From CAMYLR01 sp041577935 (GTDB taxonomy: Bacteria > Gemmatimonadota > Gemmatimonadetes > JACCXV01 > JAHWKZ01), in the NCBI GenBank assembly GCA_041577935.1, contig JBFGIA010000029.1:1-23778 (forward strand): a stretch of 23,778 nucleotides of DNA, in the 5' to 3' direction. Below are positions 6,726 through 14,099 of the stretch, piece by piece. The number at the start of each line of letters is the position of its first letter. Positions within the stretch are counted from its first letter, which is position 1. The notes below the pieces were generated by a model that did not search any database, was not told where the DNA came from, and saw only the letters and a list, made by a program, of their open reading frames with translations. Both the position numbers and the translations under genes were made by a program.

Positions 6726-8441
6726 TCAGATGCTCAGGCGACTTGCTGTCGCCCGTTGGGTCCAGGTTTCAAACAACGTCCGCGTCAGGAATACGGCGGT
6801 GAAGATCGATGACAGGATGCCGATCGAGAGGACCACCGCGAAACCCTTGATCGGCCCGGTGCCGAACTGGAACAGGACCGCGGCTGCGATCAACGTCGTG
6901 ATCTGTGCATCGAGGATCGTCACCAATGCGCGTTGGTAGCCGGCATCTATGGCGGCTCGAACGGACTTCCCCAAGTCCAACTCCTCTCGGATCCGCTCGA
7001 ACACGAGCACGTTTGCGTCGACCGCCATACCCACAGTGAGGATCAAACCGGCGATACCAGGCAGTGTCAACGTGGCACCAAAAGCGGCCAGGGCCGCCAA
7101 GATAAGTACGATGTTGAACACCAACGCCAGGTTCGCGATGAGCCCCGACGCCCGGTAGTAGACGATCATGAAGAGCGCCACAACTGCCAGGCCCAGCAGC
7201 CCGGCGCGACGTCCGCGCTCGATCGAGTCTGCACCCAACGACGGCCCCACGGTGCGCTCCTCGATGATCTCGAGCGGAGCCGGCAGCGCTCCCGCTCGAA
7301 GCACAATGGCTATGTCGCGGGCCTCTTCGATCGAGTCAAAACCCTCTATTTGAGCCCGCCCACCGCTGATTCGCTGTCGAATGTTGGGCGCCATGCGGAC
7401 CACGTTGTCGAGAACGATCCCCAACCGTTCGTTGACGTGACGGCCGGTGACATCTCCAAACGTCGACGCCCCCTCGCCAGTCATCTCAAGCGTCACAATG
7501 GGCTGGCTCACAAACTGAGGGTCGAAGCCTGCAGCCGCGGTGGAGATCGCTTCACCCGTCATCTCGGGCTCTTTGACCACCAGGAACAGAGTCCGGTAGG
7601 TGCGACCGTCGGCGAATGTTCTCGACTGACCCGACCAGAGCCACTCGTAGCGATCATCGACTCCGGCCATCGCTGCTGAGTCGGCGAGCAACGCCCGCAC
7701 ATTCGGCACGTCGTCTTCCGCGACCAGCAGATTGAACTTGTCGGCGCCTACCTGCTCGGTCTGCAGGAGCGCCGAGAATCGTCCATCGTCGATGCCGCCC
7801 TGGGCCTCAGTCGCCTCGGATTCGTCTTCCCCGAAGAACTCCTCCAACGTCTGGGTATCCTCAGATTCGTTGGACGTGGTGTCTGAGATTACCGCCTCGG
7901 TCGACGACCCGGTGTCGGCATCGGCCTCGATTTCTTGCACCGGCGCCCGACCGGCGAGCCCTCGATCGACAGCGCGAATCTGATCCGTGACCAGGGCGCC
8001 TTCGGCGACCAGCTGGAACTCCAGGAACGCGGTCCGTTGAACGAGGTCTTTGGCCCGTCTTTCATCTTGGATCCCAGGCAGCTCAACGATGATACGATCG
8101 TCTCCAACCTTCTGGATCAGCGGCTCCGAGACACCGAATTGGTCGACTCGATTGCGGATGATCTCGAGCGCCCGGTTAACAGCGTCACGGCGTTCCTCGC
8201 CAGTAAACGCACGCTCGCTGTCGTCGAGCTCGAGAACGAGGTGCATTCCACCCTGCAGGTCGAGGCCGAGCTTAATCGCGGCACCCTTGAGTTTTTCGAA
8301 ACCGCTTGGGTCCTCCCGCTTGAGCTCTTGACGCGCTTGCGCCGGCATCGAGTAGAAGCGGAAACTGGGCCACAGGTACCAGAGCCCGGCCAGCACAGCG
8401 AATCCAACGATCGCCCATCGGATCTTGAGCCTATGCCGCAT
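6726..8441 (-). CDS. secD: Protein translocase subunit SecD with acidic insertion
   Basis: Partner of SecF in the SecDF export motor. The 571 residues start with a cytoplasmic RLK and a membrane helix (about 8-26). The SecD motif LGLDLQGGMHLVLELD follows at 58-73, then the periplasmic P1 base (NRVDQFGVSEPLIQ, DRIIVELPGI). The P1 head comes next, and five membrane helices from about 400 contain GLILTVGMAVDANVLVFERIRE (20 of these residues form the conserved block). Residues 168-220 are an insertion of almost entirely Asp, Glu, Ser and Thr inside P1, not a usual SecD part. The ATG is preceded by GGAAGGGA. There is no yajC upstream; instead an outer-membrane protein gene ends 85 bp away. The 8442-8526 gap shows no clear promoter or terminator. 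Confidence 0.96.
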   Translation of the reverse strand: MRHRLKIRWAIVGFAVLAGLWYLWPSFRFYSMPAQARQELKREDPSGFEKLKGAAIKLGLDLQGGMHLVLELDDSERAFTGEERRDAVNRALEIIRNRVDQFGVSEPLIQKVGDDRIIVELPGIQDERRAKDLVQRTAFLEFQLVAEGALVTDQIRAVDRGLAGRAPVQEIEADADTGSSTEAVISDTTSNESEDTQTLEEFFGEDESEATEAQGGIDDGRFSALLQTEQVGADKFNLLVAEDDVPNVRALLADSAAMAGVDDRYEWLWSGQSRTFADGRTYRTLFLVVKEPEMTGEAISTAAAGFDPQFVSQPIVTLEMTGEGASTFGDVTGRHVNERLGIVLDNVVRMAPNIRQRISGGRAQIEGFDSIEEARDIAIVLRAGALPAPLEIIEERTVGPSLGADSIERGRRAGLLGLAVVALFMIVYYRASGLIANLALVFNIVLILAALAAFGATLTLPGIAGLILTVGMAVDANVLVFERIREELDLGKSVRAAIDAGYQRALVTILDAQITTLIAAAVLFQFGTGPIKGFAVVLSIGILSSIFTAVFLTRTLFETWTQRATASRLSI

Positions 8442-8526
8442 TGTCCCTTCCGTGCCCCGTTCGCAGGGTCATGACACTCGCAAAATTGATGTTGGTTAAG
8501 TGGAGAACGAAGGGCTCAAGACTAGG

Positions 8527-9744
8527 CTACGAGCGCCTCCGCCGCCACTGCTCGAATGCGCTGATTCCGAATCCCAACCGCATATAGCGCTCTGTCAACT
8601 CGATATCGTCGAGCGAACCGCGGCGCCCATACTCAAAGAGCAAGTCGACCCGACTTCGATCTCCGAAGCGTCGGCTATGGCCAACGCTAAACGCCCACTC
8701 GTTCACGTTTTGACCGTTGATGACTATCGGCAGCTGCCGCCAGCGCATTCCGAAACGTAGCGGGGCCCTGGGTCCGATGAGCAGTTTCCGCTGTTCAGGA
8801 GTGTACTCGAGCCCACCGCCGTACTCGACAAGGTCGGCCGCATCCGGTTGGGGCACGCCGTCGATCTCAAAACCCTCCCAACCCGAGCGCCTGAAAACAC
8901 CGGCTACCCGGACCTGGTTCCCAAGCCTGGTTGACGCACCCAGCGAAAACGCATTCGGCAGACTGAACTCGGTCTCACTCTGCACCTCCACGCCACTGAT
9001 CTGCGTTGTGATCCCGCTCGAAACCGTGGGCCGCAATCGGTACGCGAGGCTGATGCGGGTGCCCTGACCAAACTGACGCTCGATTCCGAGAGTGGCTCCC
9101 AAGCCGGAGAAGTCACGCGACAAGCTGTCGCTGGTGGTCGTCAGCACGCCCCCCAGATCGGGCCGTTGGACCGAGCGAAATACATCCCTCGAACCCAGAT
9201 AGATATCGAATGCTGCCCCGATGCCAGTACTTCCATTGATCGCGTACGATAGTCCGGGCGCAAGAACAAACAACCCGCCCTCGGAGTCGAGTGCGACGGG
9301 CAGAGTATCTCCCTCGAAAGTGACGTTGGACTCCAGAGCCGCATCAAAGTCGACTAGCTGGTAGTAGCCGATCGAGAAAACGGTGCTGGACCACGCTGGA
9401 AACACCGCCTGGCCCATCGGAAAGACGACGTCATCGGAGCTATGCGAGAGCTCCAGGTCCTCAACCGTGGAATCCTGGCCCAACAATGAAAGGTAGAAAC
9501 CGGCCCGGCGGGCGTGGGCCAGAAGAGCCGGGTTCTCAAGCGAGAACAGATCCTCGGATAGTCCTACGGCAGCCCCGCCCATCCCCCGAGCGCGCATGCT
9601 TTCACCGCTGGCTGGCAATCCGAAAGAGCTCAAGTTAAAAACGCTTTCTTGCGCTGCCAGCGGTGACGTCGCAGCGATGCTCGCGAGAGAAAAAGCGGTC
9701 AGCCACGGTTGCAGGCGAAGCCACCGGTTCACAGCACGTTTCAT
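8527..9744 (-). CDS. Putative outer-membrane beta-barrel protein (OmpP1/PorV-like)
   Basis: I recognise the class but not the gene. The 405-residue protein has a signal peptide: basic n-region MKRAVNRWLR, hydrophobic core, cleavage near PLAAQES. The mature protein has alternating hydrophobic/polar strands with Gly and aromatic residues. The early segment SMRARGMGGAAVGLSEDLFSLENPA resembles OmpP1/FadL and PorV-like barrels, in which 'GARAxGMGGA' and 'NPA' motifs form the N-terminal plug (the quoted stretch spans about 49-73; key parts are RARGMGGA and ENPALL). The C-terminal region is strand-rich (FGMRWR, RVDLLFEYGRRG, YMRLGFGISAFEQW). Its ATG overlaps the stop of the upstream lipoprotein gene (ATGA), so the two are probably made together as an envelope pair. 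The cargo or function is unknown. Confidence 0.7.
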   Translation of the reverse strand: MKRAVNRWLRLQPWLTAFSLASIAATSPLAAQESVFNLSSFGLPASGESMRARGMGGAAVGLSEDLFSLENPALLAHARRAGFYLSLLGQDSTVEDLELSHSSDDVVFPMGQAVFPAWSSTVFSIGYYQLVDFDAALESNVTFEGDTLPVALDSEGGLFVLAPGLSYAINGSTGIGAAFDIYLGSRDVFRSVQRPDLGGVLTTTSDSLSRDFSGLGATLGIERQFGQGTRISLAYRLRPTVSSGITTQISGVEVQSETEFSLPNAFSLGASTRLGNQVRVAGVFRRSGWEGFEIDGVPQPDAADLVEYGGGLEYTPEQRKLLIGPRAPLRFGMRWRQLPIVINGQNVNEWAFSVGHSRRFGDRSRVDLLFEYGRRGSLDDIELTERYMRLGFGISAFEQWRRRRS

Positions 9745-10973
9745 GGGTTTGATCCGGGCAAAACGACCAACCTCAGACGGGGCCGCAGCTCCACCGCTGC
9801 CGACGGGTCGAAGAACTTGACTTTGCCAAAGCCACTCGCTTCGTCGAGCACGGTTAGTGCAAACCCACGGTTCGTTTCCGGTTCACGCAACCAGAGCCGC
9901 ACCAAGTCCCTCAACCGGTTCGATTGAAAGACCAGTGAGTCGACCGGCAACGAGTCGCGATTCAGGGTCGTCAACCCGAGGATACTGGTTGCGGTGGCCC
10001 GCTCGAGGATCGTCTTTTCGCCGAGGAAGTCGCTCAGCACTCGATTGGCTAAAAAACGCAACGAATCACCCGGGATCCGTGCCTGATCAATCGATACGAT
10101 GAACTTCGCATCGACAATCGCGGCGTCTGCCGGTACCTGAACGAAGTTTGGAATGAAAACCGCCCGCGAAACCGGGTCACCCGCGCCGACCGTCAAACCA
10201 CCAGCCTCAAATGGGTCTCGATCGATGGAAAGAAAAGTATCCTCCGCGGCTCGGGTTGTAGACAGCTGCACCGGGCTGCCGGGCTCACCCAACTGAGTTT
10301 CGACCTCGAGTCGCGGGCCGAGAAAATTGCTGCCACCGGGTCCCCTCGAAACGAACTGCATCGCACTTCCAGCGGTCTGCTGGACTAGCAGCAGTCCCTC
10401 GTTCGCGACAACCCCCGACAACCAGTCCTCTATCAGCGATGGTGGAAGCGGTGCGCTGATCGAGTCTGAATCCGCTTCGCCCGCGGGGATCGTAAACTCG
10501 GCCACCGGATCGGGATCAAAGTCACCACCAGGCGTGGTCCAATCAAGACCGAAATCCCGGCGATCCCAATCGGCCGCAGCCTCATCCCACTCGCTCGTCA
10601 CCCGATGCACCTGGAAGGACACCGGCACTGCGGGGGCCGGTGCGAAGACCAGTTTCAAGTTAGCGCTCAGAAAAACGGACTCGGCGGGCAACGAATCGAA
10701 CGGTGCTAGCGAAAATCGAAGAATCGGCCGGCTCTCAAACCCCGGCGCCTCGGACCATTCGAACGCTGAAATCAAACGATCGGCTTCGGCCCGATCGGAT
10801 GGGAAGATCGGGTAGTCAACGGCGAAATCCCAATCCGTTACAACGACAATCTCAAGCTCGCCGTCGAGAACGCCTTGAGGAAGAAGCTCCTCTCCAACCG
10901 GACTGCGACTCATGTCGGTACAGCCAAGAGCCGCGACGAGCAGCCCTATCACGGACGCCAGTTTGAGATGCAT
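9741..10973 (-). CDS. Putative lipoprotein with tandem DNRLRE-like domains
   Basis: Function unknown. The 410-residue protein begins with MHLKLASVIGLLVAALGC, a lipoprotein-type signal with a candidate lipidated Cys18; the box is ALGC, an acceptable but not classic form. Residues of about 60-240 look like a DNRLRE domain: RPILRFSL, SANLKLVF, SFQVHRVTSEWDE, ADWDRRD, IEDWLSG, NEGLLL and FLGPRLEVE. Residues of about 250-408 repeat the layout: SRAVFIPNF, AKFIVSID, LVRLWLREPETNRGFALTV and ELRPRLRLVV. Such domains occur in extracellular or surface proteins, often as carbohydrate- or surface-binding parts. The ATG follows the eutN-like stop with no gap (TGAATG), and the gene overlaps the OMP gene by ATGA. 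Domain assignment is by pattern, not by search. Confidence 0.65.
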   Translation of the reverse strand: MHLKLASVIGLLVAALGCTDMSRSPVGEELLPQGVLDGELEIVVVTDWDFAVDYPIFPSDRAEADRLISAFEWSEAPGFESRPILRFSLAPFDSLPAESVFLSANLKLVFAPAPAVPVSFQVHRVTSEWDEAAADWDRRDFGLDWTTPGGDFDPDPVAEFTIPAGEADSDSISAPLPPSLIEDWLSGVVANEGLLLVQQTAGSAMQFVSRGPGGSNFLGPRLEVETQLGEPGSPVQLSTTRAAEDTFLSIDRDPFEAGGLTVGAGDPVSRAVFIPNFVQVPADAAIVDAKFIVSIDQARIPGDSLRFLANRVLSDFLGEKTILERATATSILGLTTLNRDSLPVDSLVFQSNRLRDLVRLWLREPETNRGFALTVLDEASGFGKVKFFDPSAAVELRPRLRLVVLPGSNP

Positions 10974-11258
10974 TCAGACTCGAGTGATGTCCCCGCCGAT
11001 GTCGTATTCGTCGACAATCGCCATGATCACGGCATCCACGGGTCGCGCTTCGGTAAGCGTTGTCTGACGCGCGGAAGACCCCGTCGCGTACAGCACGACC
11101 TCTCCGGCCCCCGCGCCGACGGAGTCAGCCGCGACGATATATCCAGACTCGAATTCGAGATCGACATCCAGGTCACGAACCAGTAGCAACTTGAGCCCAA
11201 CCAGCTTTTCGTCTTTTCGGGACGCCACTACGGCCCCCACAACGCGACCCATTTTCAT
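10974..11258 (-). CDS. EutN/CcmL-family microcompartment vertex protein (lone)
   Basis: BMC-P pentamer proteins close the 12 vertices of carboxysomes and metabolosomes. The 94 residues match the usual length. The family core is clear: VVGAVVASRKDEKLVGLKLL at the N-terminus, then DSVGAGAGEVVLYATGSSAR and PVDAVIMAIVDEYDIGG. GAGxGE...GSSARQ and PVDxxIxxIVD are signature blocks. Its ATG overlaps the cdd stop (ATGA), and its stop abuts the lipoprotein ATG. No BMC hexamer (Pfam BMC domain) protein or signature metabolosome enzyme occurs anywhere in the window. It may serve a shell encoded elsewhere, or have a shell-free role; the sequence cannot decide. Confidence 0.93.
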   Translation of the reverse strand: MKMGRVVGAVVASRKDEKLVGLKLLLVRDLDVDLEFESGYIVAADSVGAGAGEVVLYATGSSARQTTLTEARPVDAVIMAIVDEYDIGGDITRV

Positions 11259-11647
11259 GCCGACTCGCCTCCGAACAAAAACGGATGCGGTAGAAGCCCG
11301 CCGAGCGTGAACTCGTGCTTCTCGCCATCGTCATTGACCACTGTGATCGGCAGACCCGGCGCGAACTCACTCAAGGCTTGGCGGCACGCCCCACACGGAT
11401 ACGGTGTACGACCATCGGCGCTAACTACCAGATGTTTGAAGGTGCGTGCGCCTTCCGTAACCGCCGCGAAAAGCGCCACCCGCTCGGCACAACAAGTGAC
11501 CGAAAACGAGGAGTTCTCCACATTGCAGCCTTGGAACACGCGACCGTCGTCAGTTTCCAAAGCGGCCCCGACCTGGTAGCCGGAGTACGGGGCGTAGGCC
11601 TTCTCCTGTGCCTCCCTGGCGGCTTGTTCTAGGCTTCTGGAGTCCAC
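11255..11647 (-). CDS. cdd: Cytidine deaminase
   Basis: Zinc enzyme of pyrimidine salvage that deaminates cytidine and deoxycytidine to uridine forms. The 130 residues are the size of the tetrameric class. The substrate-binding region YAPYSGYQVGAAL (18-30) and GCNVENSSF (40-48) are present. The zinc/catalytic motif is CAER (Cys53, Glu55) with PCGACRQ (Cys85, Cys88), so all three Cys ligands and the proton-shuttling Glu are intact. The start is a GTG at 11647, 8 bp after the DUF1844 stop. It overlaps the eutN-like gene by ATGA. Identity is very secure. Confidence 0.96.
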   Translation of the reverse strand: MDSRSLEQAAREAQEKAYAPYSGYQVGAALETDDGRVFQGCNVENSSFSVTCCAERVALFAAVTEGARTFKHLVVSADGRTPYPCGACRQALSEFAPGLPITVVNDDGEKHEFTLGGLLPHPFLFGGESA

Positions 11648-11655
11648 TCGGATCT

Positions 11656-12045
11656 TCAGGGGCTGAGTTGGAGAAAACGGACCCGAAGGTCGGCGAGGAG
11701 CTGCTCGAGGATCTGAGATTCTTCGCCCGAAAGGTTGCCCTCCGTGCGTTGGTGAAGGATCTCGAGCAGGTCGATGAAGTGCTTGGCCTGGTCGGGCAAC
11801 ACTCGTCGCTCCCCGTCTGCGCCGATCGGCACGTCCCCCATAAACTGCATCGCCTGGAGTGCCAAATACTGAACGATTTCTAGGAACGACGGCTCTGGCA
11901 ACTCAATGTGCTCGATCGGATCTCGGGACGCCTCATCCGTAGTCGGTTCGGGCGGAGTCTCCCGAACTTCACCACGCGTCTCCGTGTCCGACACGTTCTC
12001 GTTGCTGAACGCCGACCGGCGCTCTCGAAACTTACCGTTCGTCAT
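11656..12045 (-). CDS. DUF1844 domain protein
   Basis: Conserved protein of unknown function, 129 residues. The first 50 residues are polar and low in predicted structure. The rest matches DUF1844 as I know it: PSFLEIVQYLALQAMQFMGD (about 52-71), then DQAKHFIDLLEILHQRTEGN and a Leu-rich helix ending LLADLRVRFLQLSP. It looks mainly helical and soluble, with no signal peptide or membrane segment. The ATG lies within the alr 3' end (14 bp overlap), and cdd follows after 8 bp, so it is part of the alr operon. No function should be assumed from the neighbours. Confidence 0.9.
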   Translation of the reverse strand: MTNGKFRERRSAFSNENVSDTETRGEVRETPPEPTTDEASRDPIEHIELPEPSFLEIVQYLALQAMQFMGDVPIGADGERRVLPDQAKHFIDLLEILHQRTEGNLSGEESQILEQLLADLRVRFLQLSP

Positions 12046-13231
12046 CCTGTGACCCCCGGCTGTAGCACCGACGCACGCGTTGGGATATCCCGGTAAAAAC
12101 AGCGTAGCTCATCAAGTTGGCCTCACGACCGACAGTCGCCACCGTTTGGACCTCGTCGCCTTGGCAGCCAATCAGCGTAGCGATCTCGCCAACCTCGAGA
12201 TCCGGGAACGGCGTCGCATCGACCATGGTGAGATCCATGCACACCGCACCGCGAATTGGCACTCGTCGACCACGCAACAACACGTGGCCACGATCCGACA
12301 ACGAAAACGGCCAGCCGTCACCGTACCCTACCCCCAGAACGGCTATCCGTTCGGGGCCACGGGCGATATACCTTCGGTGGTAGCTGACCGACTCTCCCGC
12401 GGCGAGCGATTTGACCGCCGTTACGCGGGCGTGCCAGCTGAGCGCGGGCTCGAATGCCTGCGCGTCGAACGCTCGACCATCATTCCCTGACTCAAAGTCG
12501 GTGTCGGGAGCGATCTCCTCTGCCGACCCATAAACGACTATGCCGGGTCGTACGAGCGTCCTCGTCGCGCGCTTGAACCGCAACGCGGCGGCGCTGTTGG
12601 CCGCATGAATCCAAGGGGGACGGATCCCCCTTTCCGCCAACTCACCGAGCATGGCGTCAAACCGATCGAGCTGCCGTTCGGTTGGCGCGCGCTCTCGCTC
12701 ATCGGCACTGGCAAAGTGTGTGAAGATACCCTCGACCTGAATGGTGGGCAATTTCTGAGCGTTCTCAACCAGTTCCATGGCGTCGTGATCCCACGCACCC
12801 GAGCGGCCCATGCCGGTGTCGACCTCGATATGAACCGGAGTCACCTTTCCGGCCGCCGCCGCCGCGGCAGCCAGGGCTTCTACCTGCGACCAATCAGTTA
12901 TCGAGGTTGTTACCTCGAGCGCGATCGCGCGTTCGGCCTCACCCGGCAGTATCGGCATCAGACAAACAACCGGACCGCTGATATCAGCTGCCCGCAACCC
13001 GGCAGCTTCATCGAGCGAAGCGACACCCAAACCCCACACGCCGGCGCCTTTCGCCGCGGCGGCGACCGGAACCAATCCGTGACCATAGGCGTTCGCCTTG
13101 ACCGGCATCAGGATCTCGGCCGCCACCGGAAGCTGGGCCCGAAGAGTGCCCACGTTGGCTATGATTCGGTCGAGATCGATGTCCGCCCAGGTCCGCGCTG
13201 TTTCTTCGGTGGTTGGGGCCTTGTGCGTCAT
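12032..13231 (-). CDS. alr: Alanine racemase
   Basis: PLP enzyme producing D-alanine for peptidoglycan. I choose the ATG at 13231 (399 residues), because the family begins shortly before TWADIDLDRIIANV. A longer frame to 13294 would overlap the mazG start and adds non-family sequence. The PLP lysine is Lys45 in PVKANAYGHG. The partner catalytic Tyr is in ESVSYHRRY. Further family blocks are EVDTGMGRSG, HAANSAA, LVRPGIVVYG and GAVCMDLTMVD. A probable sigma-70 promoter lies just upstream (13241-13269). It is the first gene of the long leftward run and overlaps DUF1844 by 14 bp. Identity is secure. Confidence 0.96.
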   Translation of the reverse strand: MTHKAPTTEETARTWADIDLDRIIANVGTLRAQLPVAAEILMPVKANAYGHGLVPVAAAAKGAGVWGLGVASLDEAAGLRAADISGPVVCLMPILPGEAERAIALEVTTSITDWSQVEALAAAAAAAGKVTPVHIEVDTGMGRSGAWDHDAMELVENAQKLPTIQVEGIFTHFASADERERAPTERQLDRFDAMLGELAERGIRPPWIHAANSAAALRFKRATRTLVRPGIVVYGSAEEIAPDTDFESGNDGRAFDAQAFEPALSWHARVTAVKSLAAGESVSYHRRYIARGPERIAVLGVGYGDGWPFSLSDRGHVLLRGRRVPIRGAVCMDLTMVDATPFPDLEVGEIATLIGCQGDEVQTVATVGREANLMSYAVFTGISQRVRRCYSRGSQDDER

Positions 13232-13240
13232 CGGCAGGCT

Positions 13241-13269
13241 AGGATACGGGGCGGACTCGCCCGCATCAA
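13241..13269 (-). promoter_or_regulatory. Candidate sigma-70 promoter for alr operon
   Basis: On the minus strand, TTGATG (13269-13264) and TATCCT (13246-13241) are separated by 17 bp. Each hexamer matches four of six consensus bases. Only 9 bases lie between the -10 box and the alr ATG, so the leader would be nearly absent. It sits in the 61-bp divergent gap between alr and mazG. Assigned by pattern only. Confidence 0.42.
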
Positions 13270-13292
13270 GCACCGTCCGTAACTTGGCATCC

Positions 13293-14099
13293 ATGACTCG
13301 AGAGTCTGACTACGCGGCCGATTTCACCGGCGTCTTGGCGCTCCTGCGGAGGCTCAGGGACCCCGAACGCGGTTGTCCCTGGGATATCGAGCAAACGCCT
13401 CGAACCCTGGTGCCACATTTGATCGAGGAAGCGCACGAAGCGGCAGAGGCGATCGAATCGGGTGACCGCGAGGCGATCGTAGACGAGCTAGGCGATCTGT
13501 TGCTGCACCTGGCCTTCCAGATCGTAATCGCTGAGGAAGAAGGCTCGTTTGATCTCACGGACGTAGCCGCCAAGATCATCGACAAGATGGTACGCCGGCA
13601 TCCGCATGTCTTCGGCGATGCCGAGTATGCGGGCGAGGCTCACCAAGCGGCGTGGGAGACGCTCAAGCGACGTGAGCGGGATCCAGCGGACGAGCACCGA
13701 GACAGTGTGATCGGGACGCTTCCGGAAGGTCTACCAGCGCTGGTTCGTGCCTACCGAATACAGCAGAAGGTGGCGACCATCGGCTTCGACTGGCGGACCG
13801 CCGAAGGCGCTCGCGCGAAGGTCAACGAGGAGCTCGCAGAGACGAACGCTGCCGCTAGCGCGGGGCTGCCCGAGCCACTCGAGGAAGAGTTTGGCGATCT
13901 GCTGTTCGCGTTGGTCAACTGGGGTCGACTACTCGATATCCATCCACACACCGCCCTCCAGTACGCCAACCGTAAGTTCGAGACACGATTTCAACGGCTT
14001 GAAGCACTGGCTACCGAGCGTGGCCTGGTGCTCGAAGATCAGTCGCTGGACGAGCTCGACAAGCTCTGGGACGAGATCAAGCGGGAAGAAACTCCCTAG
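13293..14099 (+). CDS. mazG: Nucleoside triphosphate pyrophosphohydrolase MazG
   Basis: House-cleaning enzyme that splits (d)NTPs to NMP and pyrophosphate, active on non-canonical nucleotides. From the ATG at 13293 it is 268 residues, the length of the two-domain E. coli-type MazG. The N-terminal domain has GCPWD (27-31), EEAHEAAE (45-52) and DELGDLLLH (64-72), giving the metal-binding EExxE...ExxD. The C-terminal domain repeats the pattern with NEELAE and EEEFGDLLFALVNWGR. An open frame extends upstream to 13098, but it lies opposite alr and lacks family sequence. Its stop TAG (14097-14099) overlaps the asnS stop on the other strand in a shared CTAG. This is one of only two plus-strand genes here. 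Confidence 0.96.
   Translation: MTRESDYAADFTGVLALLRRLRDPERGCPWDIEQTPRTLVPHLIEEAHEAAEAIESGDREAIVDELGDLLLHLAFQIVIAEEEGSFDLTDVAAKIIDKMVRRHPHVFGDAEYAGEAHQAAWETLKRRERDPADEHRDSVIGTLPEGLPALVRAYRIQQKVATIGFDWRTAEGARAKVNEELAETNAAASAGLPEPLEEEFGDLLFALVNWGRLLDIHPHTALQYANRKFETRFQRLEALATERGLVLEDQSLDELDKLWDEIKREETP

Noticed and set aside
13098..13292. Upstream extension of MazG
   Set aside because: It lies opposite alr, lacks MazG sequence, and the ATG at 13293 gives the normal protein length.
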